Assembly (NCBI RefSeq): GCF_002929215.1
Contig: NZ_PJII01000001.1
Coordinates: 62,001 to 126,000, forward strand
Source: Arthrobacter sp. ZGTC412
Lineage (GTDB): Bacteria > Actinomycetota > Actinomycetes > Actinomycetales > Micrococcaceae
Length of the DNA stretch: 64,000 nucleotides
Direction: 5' to 3'
The translations under genes were made by a program, and so were the position numbers. Each line of letters starts with the position of its first letter. Positions within the stretch are counted from its first letter, which is position 1. Under the pieces are notes generated by a model that searched no databases, was not told the origin of the DNA, and was given only the letters and a program-made list of their open reading frames with translations. This document shows, piece after piece, positions 8,962-18,836 of the stretch.

Positions 8962-10551
8962 TTAGTCCTCCAAGTCCACTTCGCGGACCATCTCGGCGCC
9001 GATGCCGGCCTTGATGGCGTCCAGGACCTGCTGCGGCACGGAGCTGTCAATGGTCAGCAGCGCGAGCACCTGCCCGCCCTGGTCGTGGCGGGCCACCTGC
9101 ATGCCGGCGATGTTGATGTTGTTCATGCCCAGGATGTGGCCGATGGTACCGACCACGCCGGGACGGTCGGTGTAGGCAACCACCACGAGGTGCTCACTGA
9201 TGGGGATTTCAACTTCGAACCCGTTGATACCCACCAGCTTTTCGATCTGCTTGGGCCCGGTCAGGGTGCCGGCCACGGAAATCTGGCTGCCGTCGCTGAG
9301 GGCACCGCGGAGTGTCAGGACGTTGCGGTACGACTCTGTCTCCGGGGTGGTGATCAGGCGGACGTTAATGCCGCGCTGCTCAGCGATCACCGGCGCGTTG
9401 ACGTAGGAGACCTGCTCGGTCACCACGTCAGCGAAGATGCCCTTGAGTGCCGCCAGCTCCAGGACCTTGACGTCCAGGGACGAGATCTCGCCGGCCACCT
9501 CGACGTCAAACTGGGTCAGGGACGCGTGCGTCAGGGCTGTAAAGATCCGACCCAGCTTCTCGATCAGTGGGATGCCCGGGCGGACATCCGGGGCAATGAC
9601 GCCGCCGGCGACGTTGACGGCGTCCGGGACGAGCTCGCCGGCCAAGGCCAGGCGGACGGACCTGGCCACTGAAACGCCGGCCTTTTCCTGGGCTTCGTCG
9701 GTGGAGGCGCCGAGGTGGGGGGTGACCACTACGTTGTCCAGCTTGAAGAACGGCAGGTCGGTGCTGGGCTCCTTGGAGAACACGTCCACGCCGGCACCGG
9801 CAATTTCACCGTCCTGCAGGGCGGTGAACAGGGCTTCCTCATCCACCAGTCCGCCGCGGGCAACGTTGACGACATAGGCGGTGGTCTTCATCTTCTTGAA
9901 GGCGTCCGCGCCGAGCATGCCCACCGTTTCCGGGGTCTTGGGCATGTGGATGGTGACGAAGTCGGACTGGGCCAGGAGCTCGTCCAGGGTCACCAGCTGC
10001 ACGCCGAGCTGGGCTGCCCGCGCGGAGGTGATGTAGGGGTCGTACGCAAGGATTTTGGTGTCGAAGCCCTTCAGGCGGGCCGCGACGAGGGCACCGATCC
10101 GGCCCAGGCCGATGATGCCGATCTTCTTTTCGAACAGCTCGGTGCCCGTGTACTTGGAACGCTTCCACTCGCCGTCCTTGAGGGCTGCACTGGCCTGCGG
10201 GATGTGGCGGGCCAGGCTGAGGATGTGGCCCACGGTGAGCTCGGCCGCGGAGACGATGTTGGACGTGGGTGCGTTGACCACCATCACGCCCGCCTGGGTG
10301 GCGGCTTTGATGTCCACGTTGTCCAGGCCCACGCCTGCACGGGCGATGACCTTGAGGTTTTTGGCTGCCGCGATCGCTTCAGCGTCCACCTGAGTGGCCG
10401 AGCGGACCAGGATGGCGTCAACATCGTTGATGGCAGAGAGCAGCTGGGAGCGGTCAGCGCCGTCGGTCTGGCGGATCTCGAAGTCCGGGCCCAGGGCCTC
10501 GACAGTTGCGGGGGAAAGTTCTTCGGCGAGCAGTACTACGGGTTTTGACAC
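8962..10551 (-). CDS. serA: D-3-phosphoglycerate dehydrogenase
   Basis: 529-residue type I PGDH that catalyses the first committed step of serine synthesis, oxidising 3-phosphoglycerate with NAD. The Rossmann motif GLGRIG is near residue 147. The catalytic Arg in NVARGGLVDE, Glu in DVFSKEP and His in TPHLGAST (about 232, 261 and 279) are present. An intervening domain and a C-terminal ACT domain (about 455-529) make it a serine-regulated long form of the mycobacterial type. The GTG start (10549-10551) is preceded by GAGGA at 6 nt. It follows ilvC after a terminator-like hairpin, so it probably has its own promoter. Confidence 0.97.
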   Translation of the reverse strand: MSKPVVLLAEELSPATVEALGPDFEIRQTDGADRSQLLSAINDVDAILVRSATQVDAEAIAAAKNLKVIARAGVGLDNVDIKAATQAGVMVVNAPTSNIVSAAELTVGHILSLARHIPQASAALKDGEWKRSKYTGTELFEKKIGIIGLGRIGALVAARLKGFDTKILAYDPYITSARAAQLGVQLVTLDELLAQSDFVTIHMPKTPETVGMLGADAFKKMKTTAYVVNVARGGLVDEEALFTALQDGEIAGAGVDVFSKEPSTDLPFFKLDNVVVTPHLGASTDEAQEKAGVSVARSVRLALAGELVPDAVNVAGGVIAPDVRPGIPLIEKLGRIFTALTHASLTQFDVEVAGEISSLDVKVLELAALKGIFADVVTEQVSYVNAPVIAEQRGINVRLITTPETESYRNVLTLRGALSDGSQISVAGTLTGPKQIEKLVGINGFEVEIPISEHLVVVAYTDRPGVVGTIGHILGMNNINIAGMQVARHDQGGQVLALLTIDSSVPQQVLDAIKAGIGAEMVREVDLED

Positions 10552-10603
10552 GGCTGATCCTCTGCGTTGCAGTCCTGGGGATGAAACAAGTCTAGGCCGA
10601 CGG

Positions 10604-10640
10604 AAAGGCCGGGCTCACATTGTTAAGTGTGAACCCGGCC
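10604..10640 (-). terminator. Terminator after ilvC
   Basis: A 13-bp stem (10607-10619 with 10628-10640, one G-U) and 8-nt loop are followed on the minus strand by TTT (10604-10606). It closes the ilvBNC unit ahead of serA. Confidence 0.7.
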
Positions 10641-10679
10641 TCACAGCTGGCTTTTATAGCGGCGCCTCAGAGGCGGCCT

Positions 10680-12312
<1,633 letters not shown>

Positions 12313-12314
12313 GG

Positions 12315-14222
12315 TCAGTCCTCTTCTTCCCATTCCGGGGTCATGTTGCGGGCAACTTGGATCTGGTCGTTGCTCACGCCGGCGGGCACCATCGGCCACA
12401 CCATCGAATTGGGGCTCACCACAAAGTCGATGACCACGGGGCGGTCATTGATCTCAAGTGCCTTCTGGATTGTGGCGTCGATGTCCTCGTCGCGTTCGCA
12501 GCGGAACGACGCGCAGCCGTAGGCCTCCCCCAGCTTGACGAAGTCCGGGATGCGGACGGTGTCGTGGCCGGTGTTGAGGTCGGTGTTGGAGTAGCGGCCC
12601 TCATAGAAGAGGGTCTGCCACTGCCGAACCATTCCCAGCGAGGAGTTGTTGATGACGGCAACCTTGATGGGGATGTTGTTGATGGCGCACGTGGCCAGTT
12701 CCTGGTTGGTCATCTGGAAGCAGCCGTCGCCGTCGATGGCCCAGACCACGCGGTCCGGCTCCCCCACCTTGGCGCCCATGGCGGCTGGGACCGCATAGCC
12801 CATGGTGCCGGCACCGCCGGAGTTCAGCCAAGCGTGCGGGCGCTCGTACTTGATGAACTGTGCCGCCCACATCTGGTGCTGGCCGACGCCCGCAACGTAG
12901 ATGCCTTCGGGCCCGGTCAGAGCACCGATGCGCTCGATGACCTTCTGCGGCGCGGTCAGCCCATCATCCGGCTCGGTCCAGCCCAGGGGGTACGTGCCCT
13001 TGAGGTTGTTCAGGAAAGCCCACCAGGTGGTGAGGTCCGGAGTGCCCGCCGCCTCGAACTGGGTGCGTACGGCGTCGGTGAGCTCCGGAATGATTTCCTT
13101 CACGGAGCCAACGATGGGCACATCGGCCGTGCGGTTCTTGGAGATTTCCGCGGGGTCGATGTCAGCGTGAATGACCTTCGCCATGGGCGCGAACGTCTTC
13201 AGCACGCCGGTAACGCGGTCATCGAAGCGTGCGCCGAGGGTGATCAGGAGGTCGGACTGCTGCAGGGCAGTCACGGCAGAAACTGTACCGTGCATGCCAG
13301 GCATTCCCATGTGCTGCGGGTGGGAGTCCGGGAAGGCGCCCTTCGCCATCAGCGTGGTGACAACGGGAGCGCCGGTTGCTTCGGCCAGGGCCAGCAGCTC
13401 CGCGGAGGCGTGCGCCTTCACAACGCCGCCGCCCACGTACAGCACGGGCTTGCGGGCTGCGGCGATCAGCTTTGCTGCTTCGCGTACCTGCTTGTTGTGC
13501 CCGCGTGTGACCGGACGGTAGCCGGGCAAGTCAACCCGTGGCGGCCAGGAGAAGGTCATCTGGCCCACCTGGGCGTCCTTGGCCACGTCCACCAGGACAG
13601 GACCCGGGCGGCCGGTGGAGGCGAGATGGAACGCCTCCGCCATGACGTGGGGAATGTCGTTGGGGTCAGTCACCAGGAAGGAGTGCTTGGTGATGGGCAT
13701 GGTGATGCCCACGATGTCAGCTTCCTGGAAGGCATCGGTGCCGATCACACCGCTGGATACCTGGCCGGTGATGGCCACCAGCGGCACGGAGTCCATGTGG
13801 GCATCCATGATGGCGGTAACGAGGTTGGTGGCGCCCGGGCCGGAGGTGGCGATACAAACTCCCACCCGCCCGGTGACCATGGCGTAGCCTTGCGCGGCGT
13901 GGCCGGCTCCCTGTTCGTGACGGACCAGGACGTGGTTCATGCTGGAGGCCATCAAGGGGTCATAGGTGGGCAGGATCGCGCCACCGGGCAAACCGAAAAT
14001 ATCGTCGACGCCGAGTTCTTCGAGCGAGCGGACAATAGCTTGCGAGCCGGTCATCACCGTTGGGGGTACAACGTTGTTCGGCCCAAGGACAGGAGAGACG
14101 GCAGCAAGGTCGGCGACGACGACGGCGTGGTCCGCCGTGCGGTCGGCGCGTTCCGGAGCCTTGGGGGCTCCAGCGGACTTAGTAGCCATCAGCGAGGGGC
14201 TGATCGGCGATCCTTTGCTCAT
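12315..14222 (-). CDS. ilvB: Acetolactate synthase large (catalytic) subunit
   Basis: 635-residue TPP- and FAD-dependent enzyme that condenses pyruvate with pyruvate or 2-oxobutyrate, the entry step to Val/Leu and Ile. The cofactor-activating Glu is E103 in [10 protein letters not shown]. The TPP/Mg motif begins at [14 protein letters not shown] near residue 490. An Ala/Pro-rich N-terminal extension of about 50 residues precedes the conserved core. The start at 14222 is supported by AGGAAGAG at about 6 nt; the internal Met12 has no Shine-Dalgarno. It is first in ilvB-ilvN-ilvC and is preceded by an attenuator with a Val-rich leader peptide. Confidence 0.97.
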   Translation of the reverse strand: MSKGSPISPSLMATKSAGAPKAPERADRTADHAVVVADLAAVSPVLGPNNVVPPTVMTGSQAIVRSLEELGVDDIFGLPGGAILPTYDPLMASSMNHVLVRHEQGAGHAAQGYAMVTGRVGVCIATSGPGATNLVTAIMDAHMDSVPLVAITGQVSSGVIGTDAFQEADIVGITMPITKHSFLVTDPNDIPHVMAEAFHLASTGRPGPVLVDVAKDAQVGQMTFSWPPRVDLPGYRPVTRGHNKQVREAAKLIAAARKPVLYVGGGVVKAHASAELLALAEATGAPVVTTLMAKGAFPDSHPQHMGMPGMHGTVSAVTALQQSDLLITLGARFDDRVTGVLKTFAPMAKVIHADIDPAEISKNRTADVPIVGSVKEIIPELTDAVRTQFEAAGTPDLTTWWAFLNNLKGTYPLGWTEPDDGLTAPQKVIERIGALTGPEGIYVAGVGQHQMWAAQFIKYERPHAWLNSGGAGTMGYAVPAAMGAKVGEPDRVVWAIDGDGCFQMTNQELATCAINNIPIKVAVINNSSLGMVRQWQTLFYEGRYSNTDLNTGHDTVRIPDFVKLGEAYGCASFRCERDEDIDATIQKALEINDRPVVIDFVVSPNSMVWPMVPAGVSNDQIQVARNMTPEWEEED

Positions 14223-14270
14223 CGGACTCTTCCTTGTGGATCATCTGTGGTTCATGGAAACTGCAGGAAA

Positions 14271-14308
14271 TAAAAAAACCCCTCAGCCTGGCGGCTCTTC
14301 GAGGGGTT
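14271..14308 (-). terminator. Attenuator terminator ahead of ilvB
   Basis: An 8-bp stem (14277-14284 with 14301-14308) with an inner 4-bp stem is followed on the minus strand by seven T (14272-14278). It lies between the leader peptide stop and the ilvB start, so it must be bypassed to express ilvBNC. Confidence 0.85.
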
Positions 14309-14385
14309 GCGCGTGACGGTTCGTTACCGGGGGGCTAATGTGCCACGCGCTGGATAAGGACGACGACGGTGCCGACGGTAACGAA
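14309..14385 (-). promoter_or_regulatory. Alternative pairings of the ilvBNC attenuator
   Basis: Two perfect pairings link leader codons to sequence after the leader stop. A 10-bp pairing joins 14376-14385 (codons 3-6) to 14320-14329. A 7-bp pairing joins 14344-14350 (Gln-Arg-Val codons) to 14309-14315, the bases directly abutting the terminator stem. A ribosome stalled on the central Val codons would block one or both and change whether the terminator forms. Classical ribosome-mediated attenuation is the natural reading; energies were not computed. Confidence 0.7.
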
Positions 14386-14391
14386 AGTCAT
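14335..14391 (-). CDS. ilvBNC leader peptide
   Basis: 18-codon ORF MTFVTVGTVVVLIQRVAH. It contains six Val (three consecutive), one Leu and one Ile, the three end products of the pathway it precedes. It ends 56 bp before the ilvB-side edge of the terminator stem. This is the expected composition for an ilv attenuator peptide, as described for ilvBNC of Corynebacterium. The Shine-Dalgarno is poor (GAGGG at about 12 nt). A TTGACA 30 nt upstream raises the possibility that the leader itself is leaderless. Confidence 0.8.
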   Translation of the reverse strand: MTFVTVGTVVVLIQRVAH

Positions 14392-14397
14392 GCGTTC

Positions 14398-14427
14398 AGT
14401 TTTCCCTCTGGGTGAGATACGTGTCAA
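14398..14427 (-). promoter_or_regulatory. Candidate ilvBNC promoter
   Basis: A perfect -35 TTGACA (14422-14427) on the minus strand is followed after 18 bp by the weak -10 AAAACT (14398-14403). The predicted start would fall on or beside the leader-peptide ATG (14391). Confidence 0.4.
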
Positions 14428-14484
14428 CGAGGCGTTCCCTGATCTCACCATGTGGACCCCATTGTCCACTCTGTGGCAGCCTTA

Positions 14485-14547
14485 CCAACTAAGTAGCAGC
14501 AAGTGTCGTTTTAGTGCTTATAACGACACTTAGTGCTACCTAGTTGG
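14485..14547. repeat. 63-bp imperfect palindrome (copy 1)
   Basis: Two 26-bp arms (14485-14510 and 14522-14547) match at 23 of 26 positions around an 11-nt loop. The right arm has the core AACGACACTTAGTGCTACC. The same core and overall size recur at 38851-38913. It lies in the ilvD-ilvB spacer. The composition is less GC-rich than its surroundings, as expected for a dispersed palindromic repeat. Confidence 0.8.
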
Positions 14548-14634
14548 GTCCAGCCGCCGCGATCCCCACTGACTGGCAGATAACGCGCTCAAAACAGCCT
14601 TTCGCGACGTTATCGCGAGCCAGTTGGGAAAGTA

Positions 14635-16356
14635 TCACCCGCAGTAGGCACCCGTGCTGGCGCTGTGCACCAGCTTGGCGTACTTGGCCAAAACTCCCTT
14701 GGTGTACCTGGCCGGCAACGGCTCCCAGCCCACCTTGCGGGCTTCGAGTTCTGCCTCGTCCACCAGGAGGTCAAAGCTGCGGGCCGCGATGTCTACGCGG
14801 ATCCGGTCGCCGTCCTTGACGAAGGCGATGGGGCCGCCGTCGACTGCTTCGGGGGCAACGTGGCCGATGCACAGGCCCGTGGTGCCGCCGGAGAAGCGGC
14901 CGTCGGTGAGGAGCAGGACGTCCTTGCCGAGGCCTGCGCCCTTGATGGCGCCGGTGATGGCAAGCATCTCGCGCATGCCCGGGCCCCCCTTGGGGCCTTC
15001 GTAGCGGATAACCACGACGTCACCGGCGTGAATCTGGCCGTTGTCCAGCGCATCCAGGGCGCCCTGTTCGCGTTCGAAGACGCGGGCAGTGCCTTCAAAG
15101 ACGTCGGCGTCGAAGCCGGCACTCTTCACCACTGCACCCTCAGGCGCCATGGAGCCGTGCAGGATGGTGATGCCGCCGGTCTTGTGGATGGGGTTGTCCA
15201 GTGCGCGCAGGATTTTACCGTCAACGTCCGGCGGGTTGATGGCGTCAAGGTTTTCGGCAACGGTCTTGCCGGTGACGGTGAGGCAGTCACCGTGCAGCAG
15301 GCCGGCGTCGAGCAGTGCCTTCATGATCACCGGCACGCCGCCGATCTTGTCCACGTCCGTCATGACGTAGCGGCCGAAGGGCTTGAGGTCGCCCAGGTGC
15401 GGGATCTTGTCACCGATGCGGTTGAAGTCGTCGAGGGTCAGCTCGACCTCGGCCTCGCGGGCGATGGCCAGCAGGTGCAGGACGGCGTTGGTGGAGCCGC
15501 CGAACGCCATGGTGACGGCGATGGCGTTTTCGAAGGCCTTCTTGGTCATGATGTCGCGGGCCGTGATGCCCAGGCGGAGCAGGTTGACCACTGCTTCGCC
15601 GGACTTGCGGGCGAATTCATCACGCCGGCGGTCTGCCGAAGGCGGGGCGGCGGAGCCGGGCAGGGACATGCCCAGGGCCTCGCCGATGCAGGCCATGGTG
15701 TTGGCCGTGTACATGCCGCCGCAGGCGCCTTCACCCGGGCAGATGGCCTTTTCGATGCGGGTCAGGTCTTCCATGCTCATCTTGCCGGCGGCGCACGCGC
15801 CGACAGCTTCGAAGGCGTCGATAAGCGTGACTTCCTTTTCGGAGCCGTCCTCAAGCTTCACCCAGCCGGGCATGATGGAACCGGCGTAGAGGAAGACGCT
15901 GGACAGGTCCAGGCGGGCTGCTGCCATCAGCATGCCCGGGAGGGACTTGTCGCAGCCGGCCAGCAGGACCGAGCCGTCGATGCGCTCGGCCTGCATCACG
16001 GTTTCAACGGAGTCGGCAATGACTTCGCGCGAAACCAGCGAAAAGTGCATGCCCTCGTGGCCCATGGAGATTCCGTCCGAGACGGAGATGGTGCCGAACT
16101 GCATGGGGAAACCGCCGCCGGCGTGGACGCCTTCCTTGGCGCCCTGGGCCAGGCGGTTGAGGGAAAGGTTGCAGGGGGTGATTTCGTTCCAAGAACTCGC
16201 GACGCCGACCTGGGGTTTGGCGAAGTCGTCATCGCCCATGCCCACGGCGCGGAACATACCGCGAGCAGGGGCGGCGTGGATGCCGTCAGTTACTACCCGG
16301 CTGCGGGGCTTGATGTCAGGCTTGTTGTCGGTCGCGATCAGGGTGTCCTCACTCAT
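14635..16356 (-). CDS. ilvD: Dihydroxy-acid dehydratase
   Basis: 573-residue Fe-S dehydratase that converts 2,3-dihydroxy-isovalerate or -3-methylvalerate to 2-oxoacids. The cluster cysteines are in [24 protein letters not shown] and [15 protein letters not shown] Ser-rich C-terminal active-site segment ([10 protein letters not shown]) is present. The start is ATG 16356 (MSEDTLIA). It is transcribed on the same strand as ilvBNC but is separated from it by 243 bp holding the 63-bp palindrome and the attenuator, so it is probably a separate unit. A candidate operator lies about 100 bp upstream. Confidence 0.97.
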   Translation of the reverse strand: MSEDTLIATDNKPDIKPRSRVVTDGIHAAPARGMFRAVGMGDDDFAKPQVGVASSWNEITPCNLSLNRLAQGAKEGVHAGGGFPMQFGTISVSDGISMGHEGMHFSLVSREVIADSVETVMQAERIDGSVLLAGCDKSLPGMLMAAARLDLSSVFLYAGSIMPGWVKLEDGSEKEVTLIDAFEAVGACAAGKMSMEDLTRIEKAICPGEGACGGMYTANTMACIGEALGMSLPGSAAPPSADRRRDEFARKSGEAVVNLLRLGITARDIMTKKAFENAIAVTMAFGGSTNAVLHLLAIAREAEVELTLDDFNRIGDKIPHLGDLKPFGRYVMTDVDKIGGVPVIMKALLDAGLLHGDCLTVTGKTVAENLDAINPPDVDGKILRALDNPIHKTGGITILHGSMAPEGAVVKSAGFDADVFEGTARVFEREQGALDALDNGQIHAGDVVVIRYEGPKGGPGMREMLAITGAIKGAGLGKDVLLLTDGRFSGGTTGLCIGHVAPEAVDGGPIAFVKDGDRIRVDIAARSFDLLVDEAELEARKVGWEPLPARYTKGVLAKYAKLVHSASTGAYCG

Positions 16357-16452
16357 AGGGGAAAGTCTATGGCTCTGCGTGACGCCGCAGCGACAGACTG
16401 ATGCCGGTTAAGCGCAAAATCGGGAATATTTCGATCAGATAGTGGACTGTCA

Positions 16453-16467
16453 TCTCGCATATTGAGA
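16453..16467. promoter_or_regulatory. Candidate operator upstream of ilvD
   Basis: TCTCGCATATTGAGA has 4-bp arms (TCTC/GAGA) around an AT-rich centre, about 97 bp upstream of the ilvD start. Actinobacterial leucine/isoleucine genes are often controlled by IclR-type LtbR/NdgR proteins binding AT-rich palindromes. Assignment to that family is inference only. Confidence 0.3.
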
Positions 16468-16530
16468 CCATGAGGGTGTTCCCCTCCCGCTCTGTGGTGT
16501 TGATCACGCGCCTTTTTCGTAACCACTGAC

Positions 16531-16553
16531 CCAGGCACCGTGCCCTGGTTTTT
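16531..16553 (+). terminator. Plus-strand terminator-like hairpin upstream of the sunset-domain gene
   Basis: CCAGG/CCTGG pairs with a further CA/TG and one bulge, and is followed by TTTTT (16549-16553) on the plus strand. No annotated plus-strand gene precedes it. It may end a small transcript or act as a conditional terminator. Confidence 0.4.
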
Positions 16554-16682
16554 CATCGGGGAATCCGCCACCGGCTGACTGGCCCGCCTAAGAGTCCCGG
16601 CAGGTCAAAGAGCTAGACAGCGCTGTTGCGCCGACGTAGCGTCGGGGAAAGTGCACCTTGCCATCCGACTGAAGGACCTGCC

Positions 16683-17756
16683 ATGGAATTTGTCTTCTTG
16701 ATCATCCTGCTCGTTGTGCTGGCGGGTGTGGTGTGGTGGAGGTTGAACGCCAAAAAGTCCGCAGCCGCTTCCGGGGGCGCGGGAACGACCGAAAGAACCC
16801 ACGCCGACGGCGGCACACGCGCTGACGGTGCTCTTTCAGGCGGCGGTACAGCAGCATCTGCCGAAGCTGCCGGCACCACTGGCATTCCCGGTGCCGCAGG
16901 GTTCGGCGCCCCGGCCGAACCCGTGGCGCCGACGGCTGCAGAGGAGCCGGTAGAAACAAAGTCGACGGCGGAAACCAGCCCGGAAACACCTCAGGGCTAC
17001 AGCGGGACAAGCGCAAGTGCTGTCGGCGCCGGAGCCGTTACGGACCGGGCAGAAGGAACCGCCCAGGACGAACGCCGTGTCCAGGATGACGCTGAATGGG
17101 AAACGCAGTGGTCGGAGGCGTCAGGGCCTGCCCATGTCCACGAGGGAGCCGGCCGCCGGGAAGGTGCCGCACCGGCGTCGCCCCTCTCCCCCGAGCAAGC
17201 GCAGCCAACCGAACAAACACCGGTTCACCACCCGGAGTACACGGAACCCCACGCCCCCACCCTGCCCGGTGCCGAGACTGCGGCCGTTGAGGAAGCGGAC
17301 GACGCCGGCACCGGAGGGTCCTTCCCGGTCCCCGCTGCAAGCACGTCCCGCCCCCACGAAGGCGGTGGGAATGGCGCTGCTGCCGCCATGGGCCTCCCCA
17401 GCGATGCTGCAGAAACAGAGACCCGGGACCGGGCGCAGTCCTCAGCGCTGGTGGAAACGGGGGCGGACCACACCCAGGGCCCGGCGGGGGGTGCTCCCGC
17501 GGCAGTACAGCAGCCATCGGCGCAGGAGCCGGCAGGGCACCTGGCAGCGGCGGAACCCTATGGCGTGGGCTCGGCGTCGGCCGCGGCGGACGGTAGCGGG
17601 CCAGCGGACTACACCGTTAAGGGTGACGCCGGCGCCATGGTCTACTACGAAGAGGGACATCCCGAATTTGAGCAGGCCAGGGCTGAAGTGTGGTTTGAGT
17701 CGGCAGCCCACGCCGAGGCCGCAGGTTTCAGGGCGCCGAGGCGCAGGCGGATCTAG
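16683..17756 (+). CDS. Membrane-anchored protein with C-terminal sunset-like domain
   Basis: 357 residues. One N-terminal transmembrane helix (about 3-21) with a short outside start is followed by a basic stop-transfer. About 285 residues of low-complexity Ala/Gly/Glu/Thr-rich sequence come next, then a conserved C-terminal module (about 308-350). That module contains DYTVKGDAGAMVYY, HPEFEQARAEVWF and AEAAGF. It resembles the small sunset domain found at the C-terminus of diverse actinobacterial proteins; I am fairly but not fully sure. The ATG at 16683 is chosen because AAGGA lies 7 nt upstream, rather than the upstream in-frame ATG at 16626. Function unknown. Confidence 0.75.
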   Translation: MEFVFLIILLVVLAGVVWWRLNAKKSAAASGGAGTTERTHADGGTRADGALSGGGTAASAEAAGTTGIPGAAGFGAPAEPVAPTAAEEPVETKSTAETSPETPQGYSGTSASAVGAGAVTDRAEGTAQDERRVQDDAEWETQWSEASGPAHVHEGAGRREGAAPASPLSPEQAQPTEQTPVHHPEYTEPHAPTLPGAETAAVEEADDAGTGGSFPVPAASTSRPHEGGGNGAAAAMGLPSDAAETETRDRAQSSALVETGADHTQGPAGGAPAAVQQPSAQEPAGHLAAAEPYGVGSASAAADGSGPADYTVKGDAGAMVYYEEGHPEFEQARAEVWFESAAHAEAAGFRAPRRRRI

Positions 17757-17950
17757 CAGGACCGGCCTGACGGAAGGGTCCCGCCGGCTCGGCATGCCTG
17801 TGGCCCATTTCACATGCGGGTACGGGCGGATCCGGAAGGCAGTCCGGGCGCCCGGCGGCGGTTTTTGGCCGCTCACCAACAACGAAAACCCTGACTTTAT
17901 GCTGGTTCTGCCCCCCTCCGGCCAGGCGGTGAGTGCCGGCGGGCGTCGAT

Positions 17951-17979
17951 TTCACATGCACCAGAAGTTCGTGTAGAGT
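17951..17979 (+). promoter_or_regulatory. Promoter of tRNA-Lys
   Basis: TTCACA (17951-17956), a 17-bp spacer and TAGAGT (17974-17979) form a good sigma-70-type promoter. Transcription would start near 17986, giving a leader of about 55 nt before the mature tRNA. Confidence 0.6.
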
Positions 17980-18040
17980 TTCATGTCGTTGCGGAGATCA
18001 ACGGGGAAACAAAAAGCCCCAAACGATCGAAACAAAAGAT

Positions 18041-18116
18041 GCACCTCTAGCTCAATTGGCAGAGCAATTGACTCTTAATCAATGGGTTCCGGGTTCAAGT
18101 CCCGGGGGGTGCACCA
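18041..18116 (+). tRNA. tRNA-Lys (anticodon CTT)
   Basis: Cloverleaf read directly. The acceptor GCACCTC pairs with GGGGTGC (one G-U). The D-arm is GCTC...GAGC. The anticodon stem ATTGA/TCAAT encloses the loop CTCTTAA, giving anticodon CTT. The T-arm is CCGGG-TTCAAGT-CCCGG. The discriminator A is followed by an encoded CCA. Confidence 0.97.
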
Positions 18117-18121
18117 CTGGG

Positions 18122-18170
18122 AAAACAGCCTCTGGCTTGCGGAAACGCAGGCCAGGGGCTGTTTTGTTTT
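18122..18170 (+). terminator. Terminator after tRNA-Lys
   Basis: A long stem with AAAACAGCC (18122-18130) pairing to GGCTGTTTT (18157-18165) has further inner pairing around a GAAA loop. It is followed by GTTTT. Confidence 0.85.
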
Positions 18171-18281
18171 ACCCGCGGGTTGTTGCGCCCAGCACCGAAT
18201 AAAGAAAAGGCGTGACCTCAGCTTCAAAAGAAACTGGGATCACGCCTGGACGCGGGAGCACCGCGGTAGTGGCCGCGGCGC

Positions 18282-18749
18282 TTATGGGGTCATGGAGGGA
18301 TTCTCCAGGAACTCTCCAGTTGCCTGCGTTCCGAACTGGCTTGCCAGCTCCCGGACAACAGCTTTAAGTTCCTGCCGGAGGACATCGGGGTCGATGGTGG
18401 CGGCTGCAAGCACGGTGCGCTCCATCTCCACGGCAGCAGCAACAGCCTGCCGGCCCTGTTCCGTAAGCGACACTACGTGGCTTCTGCGGTCGGACGTGCT
18501 GCGGACCCTGACGATGTGTCCGTGGGACTCCAGCCGGCTGAGGGTTTTACCCATCGTCTGGGCCTGGACCCGCACGTACTGGGCAAGCTGTGCCTGCGTC
18601 ATGGGACCTTGTGCGTTGAGAACCTCGATGGCTATAACACCAGCATGGGTAAGGCCGATGGCCCCAAGTTTCTCATTCCATGAGTGTTCGACGAGGCGCG
18701 CAGCAGTGGACAAGAGGCGCCCTGTGGGCCATTGATCCATATCAGGCAT
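18282..18749 (-). CDS. MarR-family transcriptional regulator
   Basis: 155 residues with a MarR winged-helix domain. Helices precede the recognition segment VRVQAQTMGKTLSRLESHGHIVRV, and the wing contains the conserved D-R-R (STSDRRSHVVSLTEQG). The start is placed at the ATG at 18749 rather than the in-frame TTG 18 nt upstream. A -10 TATACT ends exactly 7 nt before this ATG and there is no Shine-Dalgarno, so it is probably leaderless. It is divergent from bcp, and a GCCAA-N7-TTGGC palindrome abuts its -10. Autoregulation and control of the peroxiredoxin gene are plausible. The ligand is unknown. Confidence 0.88.
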   Translation of the reverse strand: MPDMDQWPTGRLLSTAARLVEHSWNEKLGAIGLTHAGVIAIEVLNAQGPMTQAQLAQYVRVQAQTMGKTLSRLESHGHIVRVRSTSDRRSHVVSLTEQGRQAVAAAVEMERTVLAAATIDPDVLRQELKAVVRELASQFGTQATGEFLENPSMTP

Positions 18750-18756
18750 AGCAGCA

Positions 18757-18804
18757 AGTATAGCCAAGTGTCGATTGGCCCTGCTCCGGACGGCTTACTA
18801 GGGT
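18757..18804. promoter_or_regulatory. Divergent MarR/bcp promoters with candidate MarR operator
   Basis: Minus strand: -10 TATACT at 18757-18762 for the regulator. Plus strand: TTGGCC (18775-18780), an 18-bp spacer and TAGGGT (18799-18804) for bcp. The palindrome GCCAA-N7-TTGGC (18763-18779) touches the first -10 and overlaps the second -35, so one bound dimer could block both. Confidence 0.55.
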
Positions 18805-18836
18805 GGTGTGTCCCGCCCGCAACAAGGAGAAAAACA

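Larger units (their letters stand above)
16357..16682. other. 326-bp divergent intergenic region (ilvD / sunset-domain gene)
   Basis: No convincing gene lies here; the short ORFs on the minus strand lack a ribosome binding site and family resemblance. It holds a TCTC-N7-GAGA motif at 16453-16467 and a plus-strand terminator-like hairpin at 16531-16553. A short Shine-Dalgarno region sits directly ahead of the plus-strand gene. Confidence 0.6.

Noticed and set aside
14665-16401. 578-codon plus-strand ORF opposite ilvD
   Set aside because: Antisense shadow; the minus-strand frame is unmistakably ilvD.
16353-16571. 72-codon minus-strand ORF overlapping the ilvD start
   Set aside because: No Shine-Dalgarno, no family resemblance, and overlaps the ilvD upstream region where regulatory signals lie.
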